Shown here piece after piece: positions 52,336-60,200 of a stretch of 64,000 bases of DNA. The notes below the pieces were generated by a model. That model was not told the origin of the DNA. It did no database searches and saw nothing but the letters and a program-made list of their open reading frames with translations. Origin of the DNA: an uncultured Muribaculaceae bacterium (GTDB taxonomy: Bacteria > Bacteroidota > Bacteroidia > Bacteroidales > Muribaculaceae); NCBI GenBank assembly GCA_958436175.1, contig CAUBJF010000005.1, positions 124,001-188,000 of the forward strand, written 5' to 3'. The stretch's first letter is position 1. Every line of letters begins with the position of its first letter. A program made the position numbers and the translations under genes.

Positions 52336-53115
52336 TTATCGTCTGTCGGCCACGATACGCGACAGGGCTATCGCCGTCGCAGCGGACACATTGAGGCTTT
52401 CGACAGCATGCGGGCCGGAGCCTGTCAAAGGAATGTTGAGGCGGTGCGAAACAAGAGGCTCAAGCTCTGCGGAGATACCCGAACCCTCATTGCCCATCAG
52501 CAGTATGCCGCCGGAGGCAAAGCTTGTCCGATAGATGTCCTCGCCGTCGAGATAAGTACCGTAGACGGCCACATCCTTAAGCTGCGAGAGATATACCTTA
52601 AGGTCTGTATAGCATACTTTTACGCTTGCCACGGCACCCATGGAAGCCTGCACGGTCTTGGGGTTGAAGGCATCGACAGTGTCGATCGAGGCGAGGACAT
52701 AGCGTATGCCCATCCAGTCGCATGTTCGGAGTATCGTGCCGAGGTTGCCGGGATCCTGAATACGGTCGAGCGCAACGGCATAATTATCACGCAGATAGGA
52801 TTCTTCAGGAGCTTTCACGGCTTCAGGAAGCTCGAAATAGGCTATCACGGGGGGCGTCGTTCCGAGATTGGTGAGCTGTCGCAGCACGTCGCCTCCGGCA
52901 ACATTAATTTCCCGGATATCGAAGCCCGACAGCTCGTTTCCAGCCGTCCAAGCCTCATTTGCAAAGAGATAGCGACAGGGCGTAGCGGCTTTGAGCAACT
53001 CCATGACACATTTTGAGCCTTCTGCTATAAAAAGGCCGTCGCGGCGGCGCCATTTCGCCTCGGTGAGACGGCCCAGTTCCTTAGCCATCCGGCGTGTCAG
53101 TACGAAATCTACCAC
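52336..53115 (-). CDS. SpoU-family (TrmH) rRNA/tRNA 2'-O-methyltransferase
   Basis: 259 residues. The knotted SPOUT fold motifs are found: LDRIQDPGNLGTILRT, GNEGSGIS, and the C-terminal NIPLTGSGPHAVESLNVSAA with the S-adenosylmethionine loop. An N-terminal RNA-binding substrate domain precedes it. It methylates a ribose in rRNA or tRNA; the exact target is not evident (RlmB or TrmH-like). It overlaps bioB by 7 bp. Confidence 0.92.
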   Translation of the reverse strand: MVDFVLTRRMAKELGRLTEAKWRRRDGLFIAEGSKCVMELLKAATPCRYLFANEAWTAGNELSGFDIREINVAGGDVLRQLTNLGTTPPVIAYFELPEAVKAPEESYLRDNYAVALDRIQDPGNLGTILRTCDWMGIRYVLASIDTVDAFNPKTVQASMGAVASVKVCYTDLKVYLSQLKDVAVYGTYLDGEDIYRTSFASGGILLMGNEGSGISAELEPLVSHRLNIPLTGSGPHAVESLNVSAATAIALSRIVADRR

Positions 53116-54098
53116 TGATAGCCCGCCTCCTTCACGAGTTCCTTATCCTGTGCTACGGAAGCCCCGAGAGTCGTGAGCATATCGCCTACGATGGCACCGT
53201 TGATGCCTACCTCGAGGGCGCGTTTCTGTCCCTGACGCGACAGGCGTGCGCGTCCTCCGGCAAAGCGGATCTGCGCATGGGGATGGGCGAAACGGAATAG
53301 AGCGACAGTCCGGATAATTTCGTCCTCGGCGATAAGTGGTGTCGATTCGAGGGGCGTTCCCGGAATCGGAGAGAGAATATTGATTGGAATCGAGCAGGGC
53401 TTAACCTCGCGAAGCTTGACGGCGAACTCGACACGCTGGCGGCGAGTTTCGCCCATGCCGATGATGCCTCCGCAGCATACCTCCATGCCTATGCGACGGG
53501 CAGCCCGGATTGTCTCCATCTTGTCGGCCTGCGTGTGGGTCGTGCATAGTTCGGGGAACATCGAGGGAGCGGTCTCGAGGTTGCAGTGGTAGCGGTTCAC
53601 GCCGGCGGCATGAAGCTTGCGGAGCTCGTCCTCCGAGAGAAGGCCGAGCGAGGCGCATGTCTCCGTCCCTTGGGCGGCTCTCACGTCGGCGAGCAACTTG
53701 CATATCGCATCGAGTGCGCGACCCTTGACGGAACGACCGCTCGCCACCAGCGAATAGCGGCCAATGCCGAGCGTGGCATTGTCCTTGGCGGCTTTCATGG
53801 CCGCCTCGGTATCCACGAGCTCGTAGGTGTCGCAGTGAGTATTGTAATGTGCCGACTGGGCACACCATTTGCAGTTTTCAGGACAACGGCCCGAACGGGC
53901 GTTGACAATAGAACAGGTATCGAACTTACGGGGAACGAACTTCGCCGTAATCTCCCTGGCACCGTCGAGAAGAGCCTCGGTACCTTCTTCACTTTCGATG
54001 TCGGCGAGGCTGTAGAGAGTGCCTTCGTCGAGTGTTCCGCCGGAAAGCACCGTGTCCAGTGCGTCTCGGACAAGTGATAGTTCTTCGTTTTTTTCCAT
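53109..54098 (-). CDS. bioB: Biotin synthase
   Basis: 329 residues. A radical-SAM enzyme that inserts sulfur into dethiobiotin. The radical-SAM cluster motif CPENCKWC (Cys-x3-Cys-x2-Cys) follows NARSGR near residue 75, and further family residues (YHCNLET and the Arg in AGGRARL) match the [2Fe-2S] site. No other biotin gene is nearby. It stands 21 bp downstream of an acyl-CoA synthetase gene and overlaps the methyltransferase gene by 7 bp. Confidence 0.95.
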   Translation of the reverse strand: MEKNEELSLVRDALDTVLSGGTLDEGTLYSLADIESEEGTEALLDGAREITAKFVPRKFDTCSIVNARSGRCPENCKWCAQSAHYNTHCDTYELVDTEAAMKAAKDNATLGIGRYSLVASGRSVKGRALDAICKLLADVRAAQGTETCASLGLLSEDELRKLHAAGVNRYHCNLETAPSMFPELCTTHTQADKMETIRAARRIGMEVCCGGIIGMGETRRQRVEFAVKLREVKPCSIPINILSPIPGTPLESTPLIAEDEIIRTVALFRFAHPHAQIRFAGGRARLSRQGQKRALEVGINGAIVGDMLTTLGASVAQDKELVKEAGYQW

Positions 54099-54119
54099 TG
54101 CAATAGTGATTTGAGGGGT

Positions 54120-55775
54120 CTACTTGTAGAGATATCGCCTGATGGAGCGTTTCGGGGTCTTTTCGAACTCCTCGGACATTATCTCCATGCCGCTGACCTT
54201 GCTGTAGTCGGGAAGACTGTCATTGAGGACGGCGATGTTCTTGTTCATCATAGCCTCGATGTCTTTCTCTGTCATCTTGTCCTTCTTAGCCTCTTCCCTG
54301 TCGGGGACAATCAAGGCTATTAGCTTGTTGTCGCGACTTACGACCAGTGATTCCGCAACAAGAGGAAGGTTGTTGAGCTTCTGTTCGATTTCTTCCGGAT
54401 ATATGTTCTGGCCGGAAGGCCCGAGAATCATGTTCTTGTCGCGGCCTCGGATATAGAGGAATCCGTCCTTGTCGATGGTACAGAGGTCGCCTGTGTTCAT
54501 CCAGCCGTCCTTGAATACCTCGGCAGTGGCCTCGGGGTTCTTATAATAGCCTTCCATCACATTTGCGCCACGTACCCAGAGCGTTCCGGGGACGTTGGCC
54601 GGATCGGGCGAGTCGATACGTCCTTCCATACGGTCGGCGAACTTACCGCATGAGCCGGGACGCTGTATCTCCCATGGAGCATAGGTGATCAGAGGGCCGC
54701 ACTCGGTCATACCGTAGCCTACAGTGAAGGGGAACTTAATCTTCCGGAGGAAGGAGGAGACATCGGGATTGAGTGGAGCACCCCCGATGATGACCTGTCG
54801 CAGCTGACCGCCGAAAGCCTGAAGCATTGTCGCACGTATCTTGGCGTAAATCTTGTTCTTAACCAAGGGCAGACAGAGCAGGAAACGCATCACAGGCTTC
54901 TGGATTACTGGGAATACCTTGCTCTTGACTATTTTCTCGAGCACGAGCGGCACGGTGATGATGAGCTTCGGCTTCACCTCTGCGAAAGCCTCCATAAGGA
55001 TGCGCGGCGAGGGTGTGCGTCCGAGGAAATAGATATGACAGCCTTTGACGAAGGGATGCAGGAGTTCGATGGCCAGGCCGAACATGTGCGCCAGGGGCAA
55101 CATGCTGACGAAGCCGTCGCCGGGGAGCAGAAACTGAAGACCGTCGATAGAGAACTGTATATTGCTCCATAAGGACTCATAGCTCAGCATCACACCCTTC
55201 GAGAAACCCATAGAGCCCGAAGTATAGTTTATCAGGGCAAGCGTGTCGCCTTTAAGCTCGGGATAGTGTACATCGGCCGAAGTAAAACCGGAAGGATACC
55301 TTTCACCAAAAAGCTTGTTCACTTCCCTGTCGACCTCGGATATCTTTTTGCTCCGGGACAAGGCCATGGAGAAATCGTGGATATAGATGACGGCAAGAAG
55401 CGATTTCATCTCGTCGGCATCGAGATCTTCCCATATGCTGCTGTCGACGAAGAATATTCTGGCATCGCTGTGGTTAACGAGATGGGCTATAGTGTCGGGC
55501 TTGAACTCGTTCAGGATGGGAACGGCGACGGCACCATAAGTGATGCATGCAAGAGCCGCCGTTGCCCATTCGGCACAGTTCTTTCCGCATAGGGCTATCT
55601 TGTCGCCCGGCTTTATACCGGCGTGTTCGAAAGCTATGTGCAGTTTGGCAATCCTGACAGCAATCTCGGAGAAAGTATAAGTATCTCCGTGGAAATTGGA
55701 CATGGCGGGTCTGTTCCAGTTGTCACGTATCGCCTGGGCTATATAAGCATTTAGAGTGTCTTGACGTTTCATCAT
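54120..55775 (-). CDS. Long-chain acyl-CoA synthetase (AMP-binding family)
   Basis: 551 residues from the ATG at 55775 (MMKRQDTLNAYIAQAI); a longer in-frame start would overlap the promoter. The AMP-forming family core is clear: YTSGSMGFSKGVMLS (phosphate loop), YGMTECGPLITYAP, TGDLCTIDKDGFLYIRGRDKNMI and the C-terminal Lys region. It would activate a fatty acid with ATP and CoA. Specificity is unknown. It leads a unit with bioB, the methyltransferase and radA. Confidence 0.9.
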   Translation of the reverse strand: MMKRQDTLNAYIAQAIRDNWNRPAMSNFHGDTYTFSEIAVRIAKLHIAFEHAGIKPGDKIALCGKNCAEWATAALACITYGAVAVPILNEFKPDTIAHLVNHSDARIFFVDSSIWEDLDADEMKSLLAVIYIHDFSMALSRSKKISEVDREVNKLFGERYPSGFTSADVHYPELKGDTLALINYTSGSMGFSKGVMLSYESLWSNIQFSIDGLQFLLPGDGFVSMLPLAHMFGLAIELLHPFVKGCHIYFLGRTPSPRILMEAFAEVKPKLIITVPLVLEKIVKSKVFPVIQKPVMRFLLCLPLVKNKIYAKIRATMLQAFGGQLRQVIIGGAPLNPDVSSFLRKIKFPFTVGYGMTECGPLITYAPWEIQRPGSCGKFADRMEGRIDSPDPANVPGTLWVRGANVMEGYYKNPEATAEVFKDGWMNTGDLCTIDKDGFLYIRGRDKNMILGPSGQNIYPEEIEQKLNNLPLVAESLVVSRDNKLIALIVPDREEAKKDKMTEKDIEAMMNKNIAVLNDSLPDYSKVSGMEIMSEEFEKTPKRSIRRYLYK

Positions 55776-55791
55776 GTATCTATATCTTTTG

Positions 55792-55799
55792 CAAAGATA
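55792..55799 (-). promoter_or_regulatory. -7 element of the acyl-CoA synthetase promoter
   Basis: TATCTTTG on the - strand is 16 nt before the ATG. Upstream CTG-like sequence lies 22 nt away inside the end region of mscS, so the -33 element is weak. Confidence 0.55.
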
Positions 55800-55820
55800 C
55801 AAAGAATATCTTAATCATTG

Positions 55821-57335
55821 TCAGTTCTTGGGGGTTGCAGCCTGAGCTTGTGGGGCCGACTGGGCGTTACGCGGCATTTTTTTGGGGCCGACACGTGTAG
55901 AGGCCGGAGAATCCGGGGCATCGGGGTTCTGGAAGAAGGGGTAAGGCACTCCGAAGGCATCGTCGATGTCGCCGCCGGCGCTGAGGTATCCGTCGACGAC
56001 GGTGTCACGACCCGAAGGATTCTCGAAGGTATAGAGCTGGAAGGAGGAGAGCATGGCGGCAAGATGTTCGAAGACACCGTCCTGGATAGCTTCGTAGGGG
56101 AACCATTTCGAAGTGGCGGTGAAGCAGTAGACCTGGAAAGGAATACCTGCGGGTGTCTGCGGAAGGGTCGAGACGAAGCAGTCGCTATCGTGCGAGATAT
56201 GAGGATTGGCATCGAGCCACATCTTCATATAAGCCCTGAACATGCCCAGATTGGTGTCGATAGTGCCGTCGACGAGACCGTCGGGATTGTCGACATCCGC
56301 CACTTTCCCGGCATCCCTCTGCTCTACCTTCTTAGTGATATAATCGTTCATGAAAGGTATGACCTTGAATGATTCGAGCATCTGGGGCGTTGCCGGGAGG
56401 ACGCTGTCGGCATCAATCATGAAGCTGCGGCATATGCGGCGCGTGTTGCTCTGCTGCATGGTGCGGTAGTTTGTAAATCCGGAGCTTATAAGGCTGTAGG
56501 GAGGAAGAGTCGTGGTCGTTTTGTCCCAGTTGAGAACCTTGACAGCGACAAGCGACACTTCCTGGACGGTACCGTTGGCATTTGTGCCCGCCACCGAAAT
56601 CCAGTCGCCGACATGCAGGCTGTCGTTCTCCGAGAGCTGTACACCGGCTACCACTCCGAGGATGTTGTCTTTGAAGATCAACATCAGCACGGCCGAGAAA
56701 GCTCCGAGCCCGGCGAGGAGCGAAGCCGGCGACTTATCGAACAATACACATATAATCACGATAATGGCGATTATCCATACTATTCCTTTGGCGAGCTGCG
56801 CTATACCTTTGAGCGGCAGCCTTTTCTTGTTTGCAAGGCTGTCGATATGCAGCCATACCGCGTGTATCATCGCATTGAGGGACAGAGCCATTACAAAGAC
56901 TATATATACCAGGCAAATCTTGGTCAGGGCCGACGACAGCCCGTTGTGATTCGAGAGGGTGAACTGGATAAGGATGAGGAATACCAGAGCCGGAATCATG
57001 CGGCATATCTTATGGAAAAAGCGCACTCCGACCAACGAAGAATAGAAGCCGGAGTTCCATTTTTTCGCCACGGCCCGGACAAGATGGAAAATTATCCACT
57101 GGGCTATCCATCCGACAATCAAAGATATGCCGAAAACGACAGCCGCGTATAGCACTGTGACGACAGTCTGGTCGTGTTCGAGACCGAATATGCTGAGAAT
57201 CCAGTCGACGACATTCATTGTCGCACGTGCGATGGCGTAAGAGAAACCCGAACTGTTCTCACCGATGAAACGGTGGATATCCATGGGCCTGACAGCCGGT
57301 TCTGAGGCAGAGACTAAGTTCAATAAGGCAGACAT
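55821..57335 (-). CDS. Mechanosensitive ion channel family protein (MscS/YbdG-like)
   Basis: 504 residues from the ATG at 57335 (MSALLNLVSASEPAV); a TTG start 30 nt upstream is possible. Five membrane helices are followed by the MscS pore and beta domain (LLAGLGAFSAVLMLIFKDNILGVVAGVQL, then GDWISVAG), and a long C-terminal cytoplasmic part (SFMIDADSV onward). The architecture resembles YbdG/MscM channels, which sense membrane tension. It probably protects against osmotic downshift. It is divergent from mlaE across 201 bp. Confidence 0.9.
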   Translation of the reverse strand: MSALLNLVSASEPAVRPMDIHRFIGENSSGFSYAIARATMNVVDWILSIFGLEHDQTVVTVLYAAVVFGISLIVGWIAQWIIFHLVRAVAKKWNSGFYSSLVGVRFFHKICRMIPALVFLILIQFTLSNHNGLSSALTKICLVYIVFVMALSLNAMIHAVWLHIDSLANKKRLPLKGIAQLAKGIVWIIAIIVIICVLFDKSPASLLAGLGAFSAVLMLIFKDNILGVVAGVQLSENDSLHVGDWISVAGTNANGTVQEVSLVAVKVLNWDKTTTTLPPYSLISSGFTNYRTMQQSNTRRICRSFMIDADSVLPATPQMLESFKVIPFMNDYITKKVEQRDAGKVADVDNPDGLVDGTIDTNLGMFRAYMKMWLDANPHISHDSDCFVSTLPQTPAGIPFQVYCFTATSKWFPYEAIQDGVFEHLAAMLSSFQLYTFENPSGRDTVVDGYLSAGGDIDDAFGVPYPFFQNPDAPDSPASTRVGPKKMPRNAQSAPQAQAATPKN

Positions 57336-57373
57336 GATGAATAGATTATATACATCTAATGACAAACGGGGAA

Positions 57374-57442
57374 GCCGAATGGTTCATATAAGCCGACGAA
57401 AGCAAAAAGTTCTATGATATTGGCAAATATTGCCGAATGGTT
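57374..57442. repeat. 11-bp direct repeat pair in the mscS-mlaE intergenic region
   Basis: GCCGAATGGTT occurs at 57374-57384 and at 57432-57442, 58 bp apart. The second copy adjoins the TTTTG of the mlaE promoter and the dyad ATTGGCAA/TTGCC at 57419-57434. Confidence 0.6.
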
Positions 57443-57472
57443 TTGAATCTATCCAATTATAGCGTAACTTTG
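57442..57472 (+). promoter_or_regulatory. Promoter of mlaE-mlaF-holB
   Basis: TTTG (57442-57445) and TAACTTTG (57465-57472) are 19 nt apart. The mlaE ATG is 64 nt downstream. Confidence 0.75.
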
Positions 57473-57536
57473 CAGCAATATAATCGGCGAATATCCGTAA
57501 ATTTGCACAAACAGAAAACAGAAACCGACACAGACA

Positions 57537-58286
57537 ATGATATTGACCACAGCCATAGGCACCTTCGGCAGGTACTGCATCTTCCTGAGCAGGGTCTTCA
57601 CCATCCCTGACCGCTGGAAAGTCTTTTTCAAGCGCACCGTAGCCGAAATCTCCAAATTGGGCATCGACTCGATACCTCTGGTGATGATAATCTCGGTGTT
57701 CATAGGCGCCGTCATCGCCATCCAGATGCAGCTCAACATAGCGTCACCCCTCATCCCGGCATACTCTGTCGGCCTGGCGACACGAGAGATAGTCCTTCTC
57801 GAATTCTCGAACTCTATCCTCTGTCTCATCCTTGCGGGCAAGGTAGGGTCAAACATAGCCTCGGAGATAGGCACCATGCGTGTCACCGAGCAGATAGATG
57901 CTCTCGAAATAATGGGCGTGAACTCGGCCAACTTCCTTGTTCTGCCCAAGATAGTGGCTTTCATATTCTTCATGCCGGTGCTCGGCGTACTCTGTATAGG
58001 CATCTCCCTGCTTGGCGGCTATAGCGTAGCTGTCTTCACGGACCTTATCACCGTGTCGCGCTTCGTCTACGGCCTCCAGGCCATGTTCCAGGAATGGTAT
58101 GTCTGGTACGGCCTTATCAAGAGCCTCTTCTTCGCCTTCCTCATTGCGTCGATATCCTCCTTCTTCGGCTACTATGTCAAGGGGGGTGCCCTCCAGGTCG
58201 GCAAAGCAAGTACCGATGCCGTCGTCAACAGCAGCATTTTCATTCTTCTCCTCGACGTGATACTGACAAAACTCCTGTTGCAATGA
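57537..58286 (+). CDS. mlaE: MlaE-family ABC transporter permease
   Basis: 249 residues with about six membrane helices. Family motifs include the N-terminal amphipathic start, GAVIAIQMQLNIAS, and the LAGKVGSNIASEIGTMRVTEQIDALEIMG signature in outline (seen as GSNIASEIGTMRVTEQ). It forms the permease core of the retrograde phospholipid transporter that keeps outer-membrane lipid asymmetry. It overlaps the ATPase gene by 4 bp. The MCE-domain and periplasmic partners are not in this window. Confidence 0.94.
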   Translation: MILTTAIGTFGRYCIFLSRVFTIPDRWKVFFKRTVAEISKLGIDSIPLVMIISVFIGAVIAIQMQLNIASPLIPAYSVGLATREIVLLEFSNSILCLILAGKVGSNIASEIGTMRVTEQIDALEIMGVNSANFLVLPKIVAFIFFMPVLGVLCIGISLLGGYSVAVFTDLITVSRFVYGLQAMFQEWYVWYGLIKSLFFAFLIASISSFFGYYVKGGALQVGKASTDAVVNSSIFILLLDVILTKLLLQ

Positions 58287-59074
58287 TCGAAGTCAAAGAC
58301 CTTACCAAATCGTTCGACGGGCGTACCGTTCTTCACGATATCGACGCCACATTCTATACCGGCAAGACCAACCTCATCATCGGCCAGAGCGGTTCGGGCA
58401 AGACAGTGCTCATGAAATCGCTCGTGGGGCTGATACGTCCCGAGCAGGGCCAGATTCTCTTCGACGGACGCGACCTTCTCGGCATGAAGCAGGAGGAAGT
58501 CAAGAACCTGCGCAAAGAAATAGGCATGCTTTTCCAGGGTTCGGCCCTGTTCGACTCGGAGACGGTGCTGGGCAACGTCATGTTCCCCCTTGTGATGTTC
58601 ACCTCGATGTCGCAGGCCGAAATGCGCGACCGCGCCATGTTCTGCCTCGAGCGTGTCAACCTTCTGGGGGCGGAGGACAAATACCCGGCAGAGATATCAG
58701 GCGGCATGCAGAAACGCGCCGCCATTGCCCGTGCCATTGCCCTGAACCCCAAATATCTGTTCTGCGACGAGCCCAACTCGGGTCTGGATCCCAAGACTTC
58801 GATCATCATCGACGAACTGCTCAGCGACATCACCCACGAATACAATATCACTACCGTCATCAACACGCACGACATGAACAGCGTGCTCGGTATCGGCGAA
58901 AACATCATATTCATCAACAAGGGCTACCGCGAATGGGTCGGCGACATGAGCCAGATCTACAACACCTCCAACGAAGCCCTGAATGATTTCGTCTTCGCCA
59001 CACGTCTCTTCCAGGAAGTGCGCGAATACGTGTCCGAACACGGCACCATAGCCCAGCGTGGGAAAGGAAAATGA
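58283..59074 (+). CDS. mlaF: MlaF-family ABC transporter ATPase
   Basis: 263 residues. The Walker A loop GQSGSGKT is near residue 36, the ABC signature ISGGMQKR is at mid-protein, and Walker B FCDEPNSGLD follows. The Mla-type Gln loop and NTHDMNSV His complete it. It energises MlaE for phospholipid transport. The start is the ATGA overlap with mlaE; holB starts 1 nt after its stop. Confidence 0.95.
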   Translation: MIEVKDLTKSFDGRTVLHDIDATFYTGKTNLIIGQSGSGKTVLMKSLVGLIRPEQGQILFDGRDLLGMKQEEVKNLRKEIGMLFQGSALFDSETVLGNVMFPLVMFTSMSQAEMRDRAMFCLERVNLLGAEDKYPAEISGGMQKRAAIARAIALNPKYLFCDEPNSGLDPKTSIIIDELLSDITHEYNITTVINTHDMNSVLGIGENIIFINKGYREWVGDMSQIYNTSNEALNDFVFATRLFQEVREYVSEHGTIAQRGKGK

Positions 59075-59075
59075 A

Positions 59076-60200
59076 ATGAGATTTGCCGACATCCCCGGTC
59101 ATCATGACATAAAAGAAAGGCTGCGCGACATGGTCGACAGCGGCCATCTCCCCCATGCCCTCCTCTTCGAAGGCCCGGCAGGAACCGGAAAATTCATGTT
59201 GGCACGCGCCATGTCGCAATATATCCACTGCACCGGCCGTACCCCCGACGGAGACAGCTGCGGCCATTGCCCCTCCTGCCTTCAGCACGCCGCCTTCAAC
59301 AACATCGACACCGTATTCTCTTTCCCCGTAACCAAGAAGAGCGGCAAACCGACGCTGTCCGACGACTATATCGACCTTTTCAGGGAGTTCATGACCGAGA
59401 ACCCCTACATGGATTTCGAAAAATGGCTTGAGATGCTGGGAAACATCAACGCCCAGCCCATGATATACGTCGAGGAAGGCAACGAACTCCTGCGCCGCCT
59501 GACATTCAAGGCCCGTCAGTCACAGTACAAGACAGTGCTCCTCTGGCTTCCCGAACGTCTGAAGGAAGAGACGGCCAACAAGCTTCTAAAACTCGTCGAA
59601 GAGCCCTTTGCCGACACCGTCTTCCTTATGGTAAGCAACAATTCACGACTCATCCTCCCGACCATCTACTCGCGTACCCAGCGTATCAATGTGCGTCGCT
59701 ACACCGACGAGGAAGTCGCCGGAATCCTTGAAGACGCAGGAATAGAGCCACAGGCATCGGTAGAAGCCGCCCGTATTTCCGACGGCAATGTCAACGAAGC
59801 CCTGCATCTGGCCGGTGTCGCCGACGAACGGCTCCACATGCTCGACTCGTTCGCCGACCTCATGCGAAAGGCATACGGCCGCAAGGTGGCAGCTCTAAGA
59901 GACTGGAGCAACAACACGGCTGCAATAGGACGAGAACCCGCCATGCAGTTTCTCGACTACTGCTGCCGCCTCTTCCGCGAAAGCTTCCTGGTACGTCTGC
60001 AGGTGTCCTCGCTAATAACCATGAACGCTGCCGAGAGTGCCTTCGTTGCCAAATTCTTCCCTTTTATTAACGAGAAAAACGTAGAAGACCTGATATCACT
60101 CTTCGAACGCTCCAAACGCGACATCGCCGCCAACGGCAACGCCAAGATAATACTCTTCGACATGGCCGTGCGCACCATCATCCTCATCCGTCGAAAATGA
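59076..60200 (+). CDS. holB: DNA polymerase III subunit delta' (clamp loader)
   Basis: 374 residues from the ATG at 59076 (MRFADIPGHHDIKERL). A GTG in frame at 59058 would lie inside mlaF. Walker A is GPAGTGKF. A zinc module spans HC(x8)CGHCPSC (about residues 53-67), as in delta' proteins. The arginine-finger position reads SRTQ where SRCQ is usual. The C-terminal helical domain is present, and the length is somewhat above the 330-residue norm. It is coupled to the next gene by a 4-bp overlap. Confidence 0.9.
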   Translation: MRFADIPGHHDIKERLRDMVDSGHLPHALLFEGPAGTGKFMLARAMSQYIHCTGRTPDGDSCGHCPSCLQHAAFNNIDTVFSFPVTKKSGKPTLSDDYIDLFREFMTENPYMDFEKWLEMLGNINAQPMIYVEEGNELLRRLTFKARQSQYKTVLLWLPERLKEETANKLLKLVEEPFADTVFLMVSNNSRLILPTIYSRTQRINVRRYTDEEVAGILEDAGIEPQASVEAARISDGNVNEALHLAGVADERLHMLDSFADLMRKAYGRKVAALRDWSNNTAAIGREPAMQFLDYCCRLFRESFLVRLQVSSLITMNAAESAFVAKFFPFINEKNVEDLISLFERSKRDIAANGNAKIILFDMAVRTIILIRRK

